This document shows, piece by piece, positions 23,763 through 33,062 of a stretch of 64,000 nt of DNA (positions within the stretch are counted from its first letter, which is position 1; each line of letters opens with the position of its first letter). The notes under the pieces were generated by a model. It ran no database searches. It was given only the letters and a program-made list of their open reading frames with translations, and had not been told where the DNA came from. The position numbers were made by a program, and so were the translations under genes. The stretch comes from an uncultured Prevotella sp. Lineage in GTDB: Bacteria > Bacteroidota > Bacteroidia > Bacteroidales > Bacteroidaceae. Location of the stretch: positions 124,001 through 188,000 of the forward strand of contig CALUFM010000001.1 in the NCBI GenBank assembly GCA_944319935.1. The letters are read 5' to 3'.

Positions 23763-25334
23763 ATGGAATACGAAGGATTACATTGGATTGACACCACCAT
23801 CGTAGTGGCGTCAGTATTGTTGGCTATCGGCGTTGGTATCTATTTTGCCAAGAAGCAAAATTCCACCGACGCATATTTCGCCGCAAGCGGCAACATACCG
23901 GCATGGGCGGTCGGAATGTCGATGTTCGCGACAATCATAAGCAGCGTGACATTCCTTGCCTATCCCGGCAGTTCTTACGCTGGCAACTGGATTCTGCTCG
24001 TGCAAGGCATGATGGTGCCGCTGGTATTGCTTGGCGTCATAGGTTTTATCGTGCCCCTATATAGAAAGGTGATACGACTTAGCACATACGAATACTTTGA
24101 ACGTAGGTTTGGAGCGTTCGCACGTTTCTACAGTTCTATAGCGTTCGTGCTTGAACATTTTTCAAAAATGGGCACAATACTTTACCTGCTGGCAATGGCA
24201 ATGGTGGCTTTCACCGGAGGCATGGATATCGTCTGGATTATCGTTGGCGTAGGCATCGCTGTCATCATCCTGACCTATTTCGGAGGCATGGAGGCTATCA
24301 TTTGGATGGACGTTGTACAAGGCTTCCTGCTCATAATCGGCGGTGTTCTCGCTGTGGGCGTAATCTTCTACCTCACTGACGGTGGTCCGTCGGCGATAAT
24401 GGACATCGCAATGAGAGACCACAAGATTGACTTCAGCCCATACGCATGGGACTTCACGCAGCTTACGTTTATTGTGATGGTGTTCAACGGCATATTCTAT
24501 GCTTTGCAAAAATATGGTACAGACCAAAGTATCGTGCAGCGTTACCTCACAGCCCGCAGCGACAAGGAAGCGAAGAAAGCTTCTTACCTCGGCATCCTGT
24601 TAAGCGTACCTACGTGGGCGTTGTTCATGTTCGTGGGTACTTGCCTTTATGCTTATTACCAAATCAACACGGGAGAGTTGCCGGCAGGAATAAAGGCAGA
24701 TGAGGTGTTCCCACACTTCATCGCGACAGAAATGCCTGTCGGCATAACCGGCTTAATCATAGCGGCCCTGATTGCAGGTGCGATATCGAGCCTTGACGCT
24801 GACGTAAACTGCATTTCGGCTGTCGTGGTAGAAGACTACTACTCACGTTTCAAGCCAAAAGCAACTGACAAACAGCGTCTGCTTGTCGGCAAGATTTCAG
24901 TTGTCGTGGTTGGCATAGGAGCTATACTTATAGCGTTGCTATATGTTTCTTGGGGAGGCGAAGGCGTACTCGGTACGTTGTTTGGCCTTTACGCCATCAT
25001 ATCCGCTGGCATCGTAGGCATATTCGTTCTCGGCCTGTTCAGTCGCCGCGCCAACTGGCAAGGATTATACATCGGCATTGCTGCTACGATTTTATTCACA
25101 GCCTACGCCGTACTGACTACGACCAAATTTGGTTCAGGCCCAGACGCGGAACTTATACTTGACCTTGAGGACTGGAACTTCAAGCACCATACATACATGC
25201 TCGGAGTTTACAGCCACTTGATTGTACTCGTTGTCGGTTACGTGGCCAGCTTGTTCTTCAAGACACCACTTGCAGACAAGGAGCTTACCATCTACGGGTA
25301 TTTGGAAGCGAAAAAGAAAAATGCAGCAAAGTAA
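23763..25334 (+). CDS. sodium:solute symporter (SSS family)
   Basis: A 523-residue inner-membrane transporter with about 13-14 hydrophobic helices and the LeuT-like SSS signature region (FAASGNIPAWAVGMSMFATI). It probably imports the operon's substrate with Na+. Family members carry sugars, sialic acids, carboxylates and amino acids, so specificity must come from context. It starts 36 nt after the aldolase stop and is followed in 37 nt by the alcohol dehydrogenase. Confidence 0.92.
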   Translation: MEYEGLHWIDTTIVVASVLLAIGVGIYFAKKQNSTDAYFAASGNIPAWAVGMSMFATIISSVTFLAYPGSSYAGNWILLVQGMMVPLVLLGVIGFIVPLYRKVIRLSTYEYFERRFGAFARFYSSIAFVLEHFSKMGTILYLLAMAMVAFTGGMDIVWIIVGVGIAVIILTYFGGMEAIIWMDVVQGFLLIIGGVLAVGVIFYLTDGGPSAIMDIAMRDHKIDFSPYAWDFTQLTFIVMVFNGIFYALQKYGTDQSIVQRYLTARSDKEAKKASYLGILLSVPTWALFMFVGTCLYAYYQINTGELPAGIKADEVFPHFIATEMPVGITGLIIAALIAGAISSLDADVNCISAVVVEDYYSRFKPKATDKQRLLVGKISVVVVGIGAILIALLYVSWGGEGVLGTLFGLYAIISAGIVGIFVLGLFSRRANWQGLYIGIAATILFTAYAVLTTTKFGSGPDAELILDLEDWNFKHHTYMLGVYSHLIVLVVGYVASLFFKTPLADKELTIYGYLEAKKKNAAK

Positions 25335-25371
25335 ATTGCTTTTTTCAAATAAATCAAGAGATTTGTAGAAA

Positions 25372-26517
25372 ATGAGAAATATAACATTATTACAACCACA
25401 AAAAACAGTTTTCGGCACTGGTTGCATAGACCAGTTTGCCGAAGATTACCTGAAACTTGGCTTTCACAGGTTGTTCATTGTAACGACACCTGTAGTAAAA
25501 CCTGCCATCTCAAATATGACGGCAAAGCTTGAAACGGCTGGCATAAAAACATGTTTTTACGAAAACGTACATGGCGAACCGTCAATCACTGACTTCAAAA
25601 CGATGCTAAAAGCCGCAGAAGACTTTGACGCAGACAGTTTCATAGGCATTGGCGGTGGCAGCATACTTGACCTTACGAAGCTGACGGCCACACTGCTCGG
25701 AAGCACACAGCAAATTGAAAACTTGTTCGGTACGGGACTGATTGAACGCCGCGGTATATGGTTTGCTTGCGCTCCCACAACAGCAGGCACAGGCAGCGAG
25801 ATGTCTCCTAACGCAATTCTACTTGATGAAAGCGACGCATTGAAAAAAGGAGTCGTAAGCCCTTACCTCATAGCAGACGCCGCATACATCGACCCCAAAC
25901 TGACATGGACTGTTCCTGCAAAAGTCACCGCTGAAACGGGAATGGATGCGCTTACACATTGCATAGAAGCGTATACCAACAAATTTGCCCATCCGATGAT
26001 TGACATGTTCGCCTTGAAAGGCATCAGCTTGATAGCCGCAAACCTCGCAAAAGCTGTAAAAAACGGCGAAGATGTTGAAGCGAGAGAGGCACTTGCGGCA
26101 GGAAGCATGTACGGTGGCTTATGCCTTGGCCCGGTTAATACGGCTGCTGTACACGCACTGTCATATCCTCTCGGTGGTGAATATCACATTTCACACGGTT
26201 TGTCTAATGCCATCCTCTTGCCTTCCGTAATGCGTTTCAACTGTTGCGCAAACGTCAAGAAATACGCTGAAGTGGCAGTGGCTTGCGGAGTGGAAAGGGG
26301 AAAAGACGATGAAGAAACAGCAATGAGAGGCGTGGAGTTTATCTCCAACCTGTCATACGAATGCAACATCCCTACTACTTTGACGGAAATCGGAATACCC
26401 CACTCCGCAGTTGCCCACATGGCTAAGGCTGCAATGGAAGTGCAACGCTTGTTGAAAAACAACCCACGCGAAGTTACTGAAAACGATGCACGCGCCATTT
26501 ATGAGAGTCTTTATTAA
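25372..26517 (+). CDS. iron-containing alcohol dehydrogenase
   Basis: A 381-residue group III (Fe2+-dependent) NAD(P)-dependent dehydrogenase. The nucleotide loop GIGGGSILD, the segment PTTAGTGSE, and the metal ligands in GMDALTHCIEAY and AAVHALSYPLGGEYHISHG are all present. In this operon it could reduce an aldehyde released by the aldolase, such as glycolaldehyde or lactaldehyde, or oxidise a hydroxy acid; both are inference. It sits mid-operon between the symporter and pdxA2, with a 139-nt gap after it holding an inverted repeat. Confidence 0.9.
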   Translation: MRNITLLQPQKTVFGTGCIDQFAEDYLKLGFHRLFIVTTPVVKPAISNMTAKLETAGIKTCFYENVHGEPSITDFKTMLKAAEDFDADSFIGIGGGSILDLTKLTATLLGSTQQIENLFGTGLIERRGIWFACAPTTAGTGSEMSPNAILLDESDALKKGVVSPYLIADAAYIDPKLTWTVPAKVTAETGMDALTHCIEAYTNKFAHPMIDMFALKGISLIAANLAKAVKNGEDVEAREALAAGSMYGGLCLGPVNTAAVHALSYPLGGEYHISHGLSNAILLPSVMRFNCCANVKKYAEVAVACGVERGKDDEETAMRGVEFISNLSYECNIPTTLTEIGIPHSAVAHMAKAAMEVQRLLKNNPREVTENDARAIYESLY

Positions 26518-26535
26518 ACAATGAGAATTGAAGAA

Positions 26536-26592
26536 ATGGATAATTATGACCACCTTAACTGCTATATGCGAAAAAGACTCGTAATTATCCAT
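26536..26592 (+). other. inverted repeat inside the sugar-acid operon
   Basis: ATGGATAATTA (26536-26546) pairs with TAATTATCCAT (26582-26592). The surrounding AT-rich sequence (AATTG/CAATT-like) resembles low-complexity spacer rather than coding DNA. No T run follows, so a terminator is unlikely. Confidence 0.4.
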
Positions 26593-26656
26593 TATCAATT
26601 TTCAATCACCATCAAGTGTTATTTTCCACATTCAATTATCAATCAAACAAAGAAAC

Positions 26657-27691
26657 ATGACTGTCAAACCTATACTTGCAATAACAATGGGCGACCCTGC
26701 TGGCATCGGACCAGAAATTATAGTCAAATCATTGAGCCTGAAAGAGACTTACGACAAATGCAGCCCAATTGTGACAGGTGATGCCGCCGTTATGGAAATG
26801 GCTGCACAGCAGGCGGGTAACAAGCTAAAAATCAATGCCATAAGCAACGTAAAAGACGCCAAGTTCACTTATGGAACAATTGACGTATACGACCTTCACT
26901 GCATCGACATACAAACGTTCAAACAAGGAGAAGTAGCCGCGCAATGCGGCGATGCAGCATTCAAAGCTGTTGTCAAGGCGATTGAACTTGCAATGAACAA
27001 AGAAGTTGACGGCACAGTAACAGCTCCGCTAAACAAAGAAGCTCTCAATCTCGCCGGACATCACTTCGATGGACATACGGAAATATACGCACATTATACA
27101 AACACAAAAAAATACGCAATGCTGCTGGCAGACGACTTCATGCGTGTAATCCATGTATCAACCCATGTCCCGCTGCGTAAGGCTTGCGACCTCGTTAAGA
27201 AAGAGCGCATCATCGATGTCACCGAACTAATTATCGACGCATGCCGACAATTCGGCATATCCAACCCTCATATAGGCATAGCCGGCCTTAATCCACATGC
27301 CAGCGACAACGGTTTGTTCGGGTACGAAGAAAAAGAAGAAATCATACCTGCCGTCGAAACACTTAAGGCAAAAGGATACAACGTGGAAGGCCCTGTACCT
27401 CCTGACACACTTTTTGCCAAGGCAAAATGCGGCAAATTCGATGGTTGCGTGGCCATGTATCATGACCAAGGGCACATTCCATTTAAAGTGGTTGGGTTCA
27501 ATTGGAACAAAGACACAGGCAAGATGGAAAGTGCGAAAGGCGTAAATATCACGTTAGGATTGCCCATCATCCGGGTTTCAGTTGACCATGGTACAGCATT
27601 CGATGTAGCAGGCAAAGGCGTTGCAAGCCCTGATGCCATGCTATTGTCAATCGATTATGCCACCAGAATGGCTCAAAACAGAACCGAATGA
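26657..27691 (+). CDS. PdxA2-like 4-phosphate dehydrogenase of four-carbon acid catabolism
   Basis: A 344-residue member of the PdxA family, zinc/NAD-dependent dehydrogenases acting on 4-phosphohydroxy acids. ITMGDPAGIGPE opens the chain; metal-site segments are DGHTEIYAHYT, NPHASDNGLFG and MYHDQGHIPFK. The tail SVDHGTAFDVAGKG is typical. Biosynthetic PdxA makes pyridoxine precursors, but a neighbouring DUF1537 kinase is the mark of the PdxA2 branch, in which phosphorylated D-threonate or D-erythronate is oxidised and decarboxylated to dihydroxyacetone phosphate. I therefore favour a catabolic role; a PdxA role in vitamin B6 synthesis remains possible. Confidence 0.85.
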   Translation: MTVKPILAITMGDPAGIGPEIIVKSLSLKETYDKCSPIVTGDAAVMEMAAQQAGNKLKINAISNVKDAKFTYGTIDVYDLHCIDIQTFKQGEVAAQCGDAAFKAVVKAIELAMNKEVDGTVTAPLNKEALNLAGHHFDGHTEIYAHYTNTKKYAMLLADDFMRVIHVSTHVPLRKACDLVKKERIIDVTELIIDACRQFGISNPHIGIAGLNPHASDNGLFGYEEKEEIIPAVETLKAKGYNVEGPVPPDTLFAKAKCGKFDGCVAMYHDQGHIPFKVVGFNWNKDTGKMESAKGVNITLGLPIIRVSVDHGTAFDVAGKGVASPDAMLLSIDYATRMAQNRTE

Positions 27692-27705
27692 AAAAATGCA
27701 AACAG

Positions 27706-27758
27706 GAAAGGAAGCTGTACAAATGACAAGTTTGACAAACAGTTTCCTTTCTTTATGT
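27706..27758 (+). terminator. terminator-like hairpin before the DUF1537 gene
   Basis: GAAAGGAAGCTG (27706-27717) pairs with CAGTTTCCTTTC (27740-27751), 12 pairs including one G.U, and is followed by TTTATGTTTATTATTTTC. It lies in the 107-nt gap between pdxA2 and the kinase gene and could lower kinase expression relative to the upstream genes. Confidence 0.5.
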
Positions 27759-27798
27759 TTATTATTTTCAGAAACACATCCAACACCCACAAGGACAC

Positions 27799-28917
27799 AT
27801 GATAACAGTAATAGCCGACGACATAACCGGAGCAGCCGAAATAGCCGGGGCGGCATGGAGGCATGGATTGAATGTAGAATTGTCAACCGACTTTGTTCAG
27901 CCCCAAAGTGGCACAGATGTATTTGTGATTGCTACAAATACGCGTTCTAACAGTGAACCGGATGCAATAAAAGAAACGCAACGCATAGCAGAATTATTGA
28001 AAAACAACCATTGCACGGTATTCAAAAAAACTGACTCTGTGTTAAGGGGGCACGTTATAACTGAGCTAAACGCCATTATCGAAACTTTAGGATTTACACA
28101 TGCATTGCTATTGCCACAAAACCCATCAAAGAACAGAACTATTGCAAACGGGACATATTACGTAGACGGCAAGCCGCTGGCCGAAACGGCTTTCAAGGAT
28201 GACCCTGAATATCCTGCCACATCGTCATATGTAACAGACATTCTCGGCAGTGAGATTGCTTTGCTACCATTGAATGTGAATTTAACACACAATGCAAAAC
28301 GCATAAATATTGCTGAAGCGTCAAATCTTGACCACGTAAAAACACAGGTGAACAAAATCAACACCAATATTCTGCCTGCAGGAGGAGCTGACATGTTCAA
28401 GGCTTTATTGCAGAAAATGTTTCCCAATAGCAATATCCGTCATGAAAACATAAAAATAACGCCATGCGAATATTCAATAATAGCCTGTGGCAGCACACAA
28501 AGCGAAGACATCACAAACCGTTCATTCGCCAAAGCCTCAAAGACTTACACTGCCACAATACCCGACGATGTATTCAATGGCGAACCTGCCGATACTTGGC
28601 TATTGTCATTACCCAATCTTTATTTACATTGCAAATCACTTGCCATCAGTGTCGGTCATAGAGAAAACGGTGGTTTGCAATGCGCTTTACGACTTAAAAA
28701 AATAATGGCCGAAGCGGTCGGACAGCTTGTTAAAACACATAAACCGAAACTTATAATTATAGAAGGAGGAGCTACAGCCTATTCCATCATAAAAAGATTA
28801 AACTGGAACAAATTCTCCCTGAAAGCTGAATACCGCCCAGGCATTGTAGGTATGACGTACGGTGATACAGAAATTGTTCTTAAACCAGGCAGCTATCCAT
28901 GGGGAGACATCTTATAA
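27799..28917 (+). CDS. four-carbon acid sugar kinase family protein (DUF1537)
   Basis: A 372-residue kinase of the DUF1537/OtnK/DtnK family, which phosphorylates D-erythronate, L-threonate or D-threonate at O4. The N-terminal substrate domain opens with ITVIADDITGAAE and contains TDSVLRGH; the C-terminal nucleotide domain contains GGATAYSIIK and the tail PGIVGMTYGD...LKPGSYPWGD. The chain is shorter than the typical 420 or so residues, but both domains are complete. With PdxA2 immediately upstream it forms the kinase/dehydrogenase pair of four-carbon acid catabolism. It is the last gene of the operon; the 232 nt after it hold no clear terminator. Confidence 0.88.
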   Translation: MITVIADDITGAAEIAGAAWRHGLNVELSTDFVQPQSGTDVFVIATNTRSNSEPDAIKETQRIAELLKNNHCTVFKKTDSVLRGHVITELNAIIETLGFTHALLLPQNPSKNRTIANGTYYVDGKPLAETAFKDDPEYPATSSYVTDILGSEIALLPLNVNLTHNAKRINIAEASNLDHVKTQVNKINTNILPAGGADMFKALLQKMFPNSNIRHENIKITPCEYSIIACGSTQSEDITNRSFAKASKTYTATIPDDVFNGEPADTWLLSLPNLYLHCKSLAISVGHRENGGLQCALRLKKIMAEAVGQLVKTHKPKLIIIEGGATAYSIIKRLNWNKFSLKAEYRPGIVGMTYGDTEIVLKPGSYPWGDIL

Positions 28918-29100
28918 AATCTCAGCATCAAACGCTGTGACTATTGCTTATGCAAACATATTTCCCTTTATATTCCATACAATTCTGGGAGCTTCGAAGT
29001 ATTGCAATGGTACTGCCAATACACAATCTCAGTAAAGATTAGTACAACACACGGTACAATAATAGCATAAAACGACACTGAATGTGTCAATATTTAACAC

Positions 29101-29141
29101 AAAAAACTCCCGAAAATCCGTATGTCACGTGATTTCGGGAG
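29101..29141 (-). terminator. terminator of tRNA-Arg
   Basis: On the minus strand CTCCCGAAATC (29131-29141) pairs with GATTTTCGGGAG (29107-29118) with a short loop, followed by six T. It lies 9 nt downstream of the tRNA 3' end. Confidence 0.8.
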
Positions 29142-29149
29142 CTTGCCAG

Positions 29150-29224
29150 TGATTCCGTAGGGATTCGAACCCTAGACCCACGCCTTAGAAGGGCGTTGCT
29201 CTAATCCAACTGAGCTACGGAACC
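29150..29224 (-). tRNA. tRNA-Arg (anticodon TCT)
   Basis: The minus strand folds as a complete cloverleaf: acceptor GGTTCCG with CGGAATC (one G.U), D arm AGCTCAGTTGGATTAGAGC, anticodon stem ACGCC/GGCGT around loop CTTCTAA (anticodon TCT at 29187-29189), and T arm with GGTTCGAATCC. The discriminator is A and CCA is not encoded. A promoter precedes it and a terminator follows. Confidence 0.96.
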
Positions 29225-29236
29225 TCCAAATCAGGT

Positions 29237-29270
29237 GCAAAGGTAGTTATTTTTTATTTTTACACCAAAA
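29237..29270 (-). promoter_or_regulatory. promoter of tRNA-Arg
   Basis: Minus-strand TACCTTTGC (29237-29245) with TTTTG at 29266-29270 and a 20-nt spacer, 12 nt before the mature 5' end. Confidence 0.75.
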
Positions 29271-29319
29271 TTTTCAAGGCAAAAGTTAAATCAACATGAA
29301 AATTGACTAAAAACGGCCA

Positions 29320-30453
29320 TCATTTCAACCTGTCATCAAGCATTTTGTAAAAATCATTAGTCTCTCCCCTAAAACACTTTTCCACCTTGCCGTCAGGTGA
29401 AATGACTACCTTATACGGATAAGCCGTCACTCCGAAACGCACCTCCGTAATACCGTCGGGCGAGAACACGTTAATCCACGATATGCCGCTCTTGCTTACA
29501 GCCTCTTTCCATTTGTCTTCCTTGTCATAGCAGGCAACCCCGACTATATCCAATTTGCTTCTATACTTATCGTAATATTCCTGCATTTTGGGAAATCCCT
29601 TGATACACCACGAACACCAAGAGCCCCAGAAATCAACAACCACATACTTGTCTTTGCCGAAGAGAGAACTAAGAGTAAACTCGTTTCCGACAGTATCCTT
29701 CAACGTGAAATCAGGTACTCGTCGTCCTTCTTTCAGTTCCAAAACTGCGGATTTTTCCGCCTTTTGTTCTTTATCCAACCGTGAGAACAAATCGTCAAAC
29801 ACATCAAGATAATCCTTGAAGCGGCCGTTCCTGACTTCGGGAGACAGCATCCTGATTGCCGGCAATATGTCCCTGTAATCTTGGCGCAACAAGATTGTGG
29901 CAGAAACTTCGTCGTCAAGATGGCTCATTATATATTGATGACCCATCTTCCACAGCCTTTTATTTATATCTCTATTGGCCTTTGTCCTTTCATCCGCCAG
30001 CATCTCTTTGTCAAGCCCGTCGGCCACGCCCTTTTCATACTTGGCTGCCGCCGCATCAAACTCTCTTAAAAGCGGCAGCATCGACTGCCTCACGCTGTCC
30101 CATCTTTGATAAAACTCGCTGCCGCCAATCGTCCAGTAATTGTCTGAAACCGACGGACCTTCTATCTCGATGCTTTCATCCGGCACAAAGAACAGGGACG
30201 ACTTATTGCCGTTCGACTGCACCGTAAGACTCGCGAAATAAGCATATCCGATGTTGCAACTGTATTTAAAACATCCTTCCTCATCAATGGGTACTTTAAC
30301 GTCTATTGTCTTCTTATCAGGCTCACGCATGTCATAACTTATCAGCAGCGTATCGTTACTGACATCGGTAAAACGCCCTTTGATTGTAAAATTCTGCGCC
30401 GTAAGGTTCAGAGCCGTTGCAATCAGCAGCATAAAAACAAAAACTCTTCTCAT
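29320..30453 (-). CDS. TlpA-like thioredoxin-fold protein with DUF4369-type domain
   Basis: An exported 377-residue protein. The signal peptide (MRRVFVFMLLIATALNLTAQ) is followed by a beta-rich DUF4369-like domain (about 22-115), a helical linker (about 120-235) and a C-terminal thioredoxin domain (about 245-377) with the active-site WCSWC and the cis-Pro region TAYPYKVVIS. Proteins of this layout are periplasmic disulfide reductases or peroxide/cytochrome-related factors, and are numerous in Bacteroidetes. The promoter is about 100 nt upstream. No partner gene is adjacent. Confidence 0.9.
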   Translation of the reverse strand: MRRVFVFMLLIATALNLTAQNFTIKGRFTDVSNDTLLISYDMREPDKKTIDVKVPIDEEGCFKYSCNIGYAYFASLTVQSNGNKSSLFFVPDESIEIEGPSVSDNYWTIGGSEFYQRWDSVRQSMLPLLREFDAAAAKYEKGVADGLDKEMLADERTKANRDINKRLWKMGHQYIMSHLDDEVSATILLRQDYRDILPAIRMLSPEVRNGRFKDYLDVFDDLFSRLDKEQKAEKSAVLELKEGRRVPDFTLKDTVGNEFTLSSLFGKDKYVVVDFWGSWCSWCIKGFPKMQEYYDKYRSKLDIVGVACYDKEDKWKEAVSKSGISWINVFSPDGITEVRFGVTAYPYKVVISPDGKVEKCFRGETNDFYKMLDDRLK

Positions 30454-30556
30454 CTTTTTTCAATATTTAGGCAAGTCTTACACGCTAAAAGTTGGCAGAT
30501 TACCGACTGACAATCATGCAAAATACGACAGTTGCCAGCCCGCAAAACGCATATAT

Positions 30557-30588
30557 GCAAAGTTATCGAATATTTTTCATTCCGCAAA
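30557..30588 (-). promoter_or_regulatory. promoter of the TlpA-like gene
   Basis: Minus-strand TAACTTTGC (30557-30565) and TTTG (30585-30588) with a 19-nt spacer. It implies a 5' leader of about 95 nt. Confidence 0.6.
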
Positions 30589-30691
30589 GGCAGAAAGACA
30601 AAAAATGAAACGATTTACAAAAAATCCCTGTTGACAATAGCCTTTTACTCCAAACGCGACCAACCGCTACGGCACACGCTGCTTCAAGCCC

Positions 30692-30779
30692 TGCAATATG
30701 TGGCTTATTGGCTTGTAATATGCCACATATCATGCTGCAAAATAGCATCTTTCACATGGCAAAAAAACAACTTTGTGAA
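30692..30779. repeat. 22-nt periodic intergenic repeat array E
   Basis: TGCAA-like starts at 30692 (TGCAATATGTGG), 30714 (TGTAATATGCCA), 30736 (TGCAAAATAGCA) and about 30758 (GGCAAAAAAACA), 22 nt apart. The array lies head-to-tail between rho and the TlpA-like gene; the same gap holds the TlpA promoter and the rho terminator. Confidence 0.65.
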
Positions 30780-30781
30780 AA

Positions 30782-30821
30782 CTAATGAAAATGGTGGAAG
30801 ACGGGCGTCCCATCTTCCACC
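30782..30821 (-). terminator. rho-gene terminator
   Basis: On the minus strand GGTGGAAGA (30813-30821) pairs with TCTTCCACC (30793-30801), a perfect 9-bp stem with an 11-nt loop, followed by the T-rich ATTTTCATTAGTTTTC. It lies about 100 nt after the rho stop codon. Confidence 0.7.
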
Positions 30822-30919
30822 ACATAAAATATTTATTATCAGTTATAAATAACGCTCAGTAAAGAATGCTAACAAGCCTATACGCCAACAACGCATACCC
30901 TTACTGGATGTATACCTAC

Positions 30920-32905
30920 TTATGAATTCATCGTTGCAAGGAACTCATCATTGTCATGTGTGTGCATAATTCGGTCATGGATGGTGTTCATCGCTTCAAT
31001 AGGATTCATGTCAGCTATAAACTTGCGTAATACCCACATGCGATCCAATGTCAATTTATCTTGCAACAAGTCGTCACGACGGGTGCTTGAAGCGACGAGG
31101 TTTACAGCCGGGAATATCCTCTTGTTGCTCAAGTTGCGGTCAAGTTGCAGTTCCATATTGCCCGTTCCCTTGAACTCCTCGAATATCACTTCATCCATCT
31201 TGCTGCCGGTATCGATAAGAGCCGTCGCCACAATCGTCAACGAGCCACCACCCTCAATGTTCCTGGCCGCACCGAAGAAACGCTTGGGCTTCTGTAATGC
31301 GTTTGCATCAACACCACCGGTAAGCACCTTGCCGCTGGCTGGTGCAACCGTGTTGTAAGCACGCGCAAGACGGGTGATAGAGTCAAGGAAAATAACAACG
31401 TCATGACCGCACTCGACCATGCGTTTTGCCTTCTCAAGCACAATGCCGGCAATCTTAACATGACGTTCAGCAGGTTCGTCAAAGGTGGATGCTATAACCT
31501 CAGCGTTCACCGTGCGTGCCATGTCTGTAACTTCCTCTGGACGCTCGTCTATCAACAACATCATCAAATAGGCTTCCGGATGATTTGCAGCTATCGCGTT
31601 GGCTATGTCTTTCATCAATATCGTCTTACCCGTTTTGGGTTGTGCAACGATAAGCGCACGCTGCCCCTTGCCTATCGGCGAGAACAAATCCACAATCCTT
31701 GTACTCAAGTTGGTTGTAGCAGCATCGCCACACAATGTAAACTTCTCATCGGGGAAAAGCGGTGTCAGATGGTCAAATGGGATACGGTCGCGCACCTCCG
31801 CCGCATCACGGCCATTTATCTTGTCTATGCTTGTCAGCGGGAAATACTTCTCACCATCATGAGGCGGCCGCACATGACACTCCACCACATCGCCAGTCTT
31901 CAAACCATAACGCTTTATCTGCGTTATAGACACATAAATATCATCAGGTGAAGACAAGTAGTTGTAATCGCTTGAACGCAAGAAACCATACCCGTCAGGC
32001 ATTATCTCAAGTACGCCGTTTGCCGTTATTATGTCCTCAAAATCAAATGCCGGCTGCATGTCATGCTCTGGATGTGGAGCGTAAGCAACAGAATTCATAT
32101 CCATTGGCACGGTTGGATTATCGAGCATGTCGAAATTAGGCACAGCCATTTGGTCTTCTATCGGAAGGTCTACAACTGTTATAAAATCCGTGCCATCCCC
32201 AGGATCACCTTCCCATATTCCAGAAGCGATAGCTTCCCTCTTCTCGTCAGCAATCTCATTATGGGCATTCACTTTCGCCTGCAATTGAGCAATCAAATCT
32301 GCTGAATTACCAGAATCATCCACCTCTTCATTCAGCTCGTATTCTGCTTCTGGAACAACCGACATCCCGTTGTCTTCCGCATGTGGCAGACTTTCCGCAA
32401 AAGGCAAATCCTCCGTTTGCGGCATGTCAACTTCCTTAACCTGATTATCAGTCGTGATGTCTGTCTTCGGCAGTTGAGCTTCTTCCGTATTCTGTTCCTC
32501 AACTACAGCCGCAGATACAGGATTATTCAAAGTCGCGGCAGCTTCTTCAGGAATTTCAGCCTTCTCTTTACTCTTGGTACGTTTGATTTTTGTCGGCGCA
32601 ATGGCTGGGACATCTGCAAACAACGACGGAGTTTCTGCAGCCACCTTGTTTTTCTTCAGGTCGAAATTCTCACCTTCCTTGCCATTTACCGAATAAACCC
32701 GGTCCGTATCCTTTTTCACGATACGAGTCCTGCGGCGTTTTGTGCCAAGGGGGTTTTTATTCCCTTCTACCTCGGCTTGCTTGTCAAGAATCGAGTAAAT
32801 GATATCTTCTTGGCTATCGCTTGACTTGATTTTAACGCCTGTTTGTTCGGCGATTTCTTCAAGTTCGGCGATATTTTTAGATAATAATTCGTCTTTACTG
32901 TACAT
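30920..32905 (-). CDS. rho: transcription termination factor Rho with long acidic insertion
   Basis: A hexameric RNA helicase that ends transcription. It has 661 residues against about 420 in E. coli. A SAP-like Rho N-domain (1-45) is followed by a low-complexity, Glu/Asp/Pro-rich insertion (about 50-290), then the cold-shock RNA-binding fold (about 293-360, [15 protein letters not shown]), and the ATPase domain with Walker A AQPKTGKT (421-428), the Walker B region [16 protein letters not shown], and the Q- and R-loop segments. Such a disordered insertion is known in Bacteroides, where it supports phase separation of Rho. The C-terminus ends [11 protein letters not shown]. The leader is about 75 nt from a -7 element at 32986. 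Confidence 0.96.
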   Translation of the reverse strand: MYSKDELLSKNIAELEEIAEQTGVKIKSSDSQEDIIYSILDKQAEVEGNKNPLGTKRRRTRIVKKDTDRVYSVNGKEGENFDLKKNKVAAETPSLFADVPAIAPTKIKRTKSKEKAEIPEEAAATLNNPVSAAVVEEQNTEEAQLPKTDITTDNQVKEVDMPQTEDLPFAESLPHAEDNGMSVVPEAEYELNEEVDDSGNSADLIAQLQAKVNAHNEIADEKREAIASGIWEGDPGDGTDFITVVDLPIEDQMAVPNFDMLDNPTVPMDMNSVAYAPHPEHDMQPAFDFEDIITANGVLEIMPDGYGFLRSSDYNYLSSPDDIYVSITQIKRYGLKTGDVVECHVRPPHDGEKYFPLTSIDKINGRDAAEVRDRIPFDHLTPLFPDEKFTLCGDAATTNLSTRIVDLFSPIGKGQRALIVAQPKTGKTILMKDIANAIAANHPEAYLMMLLIDERPEEVTDMARTVNAEVIASTFDEPAERHVKIAGIVLEKAKRMVECGHDVVIFLDSITRLARAYNTVAPASGKVLTGGVDANALQKPKRFFGAARNIEGGGSLTIVATALIDTGSKMDEVIFEEFKGTGNMELQLDRNLSNKRIFPAVNLVASSTRRDDLLQDKLTLDRMWVLRKFIADMNPIEAMNTIHDRIMHTHDNDEFLATMNS

Positions 32906-32985
32906 AAAATAAAATGTATGAGTGGAAATTTAGTGTTTGAAACCGTTTCACGAATGGAAACGAAAGGTCATCTTTTTATTGACAT

Positions 32986-32994
32986 GCAAAATTA
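32986..32994 (-). promoter_or_regulatory. -7 promoter element of rho
   Basis: Minus-strand TAATTTTGC, 81 nt before the rho start. No clear TTTG at 19-21 nt upstream, so confidence is limited. Confidence 0.45.
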
Positions 32995-33062
32995 ATAAAT
33001 TATCTTGAATATAAAGAAACATTTGCTATTTCGCCTTTTGGTTTTAAATATTTTTTAAGTTT

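Noticed and set aside
29150..29224. tRNA-Arg as an integration site
   Set aside because: No integrase, no repeated tRNA 3' end and no composition change are seen on either side.
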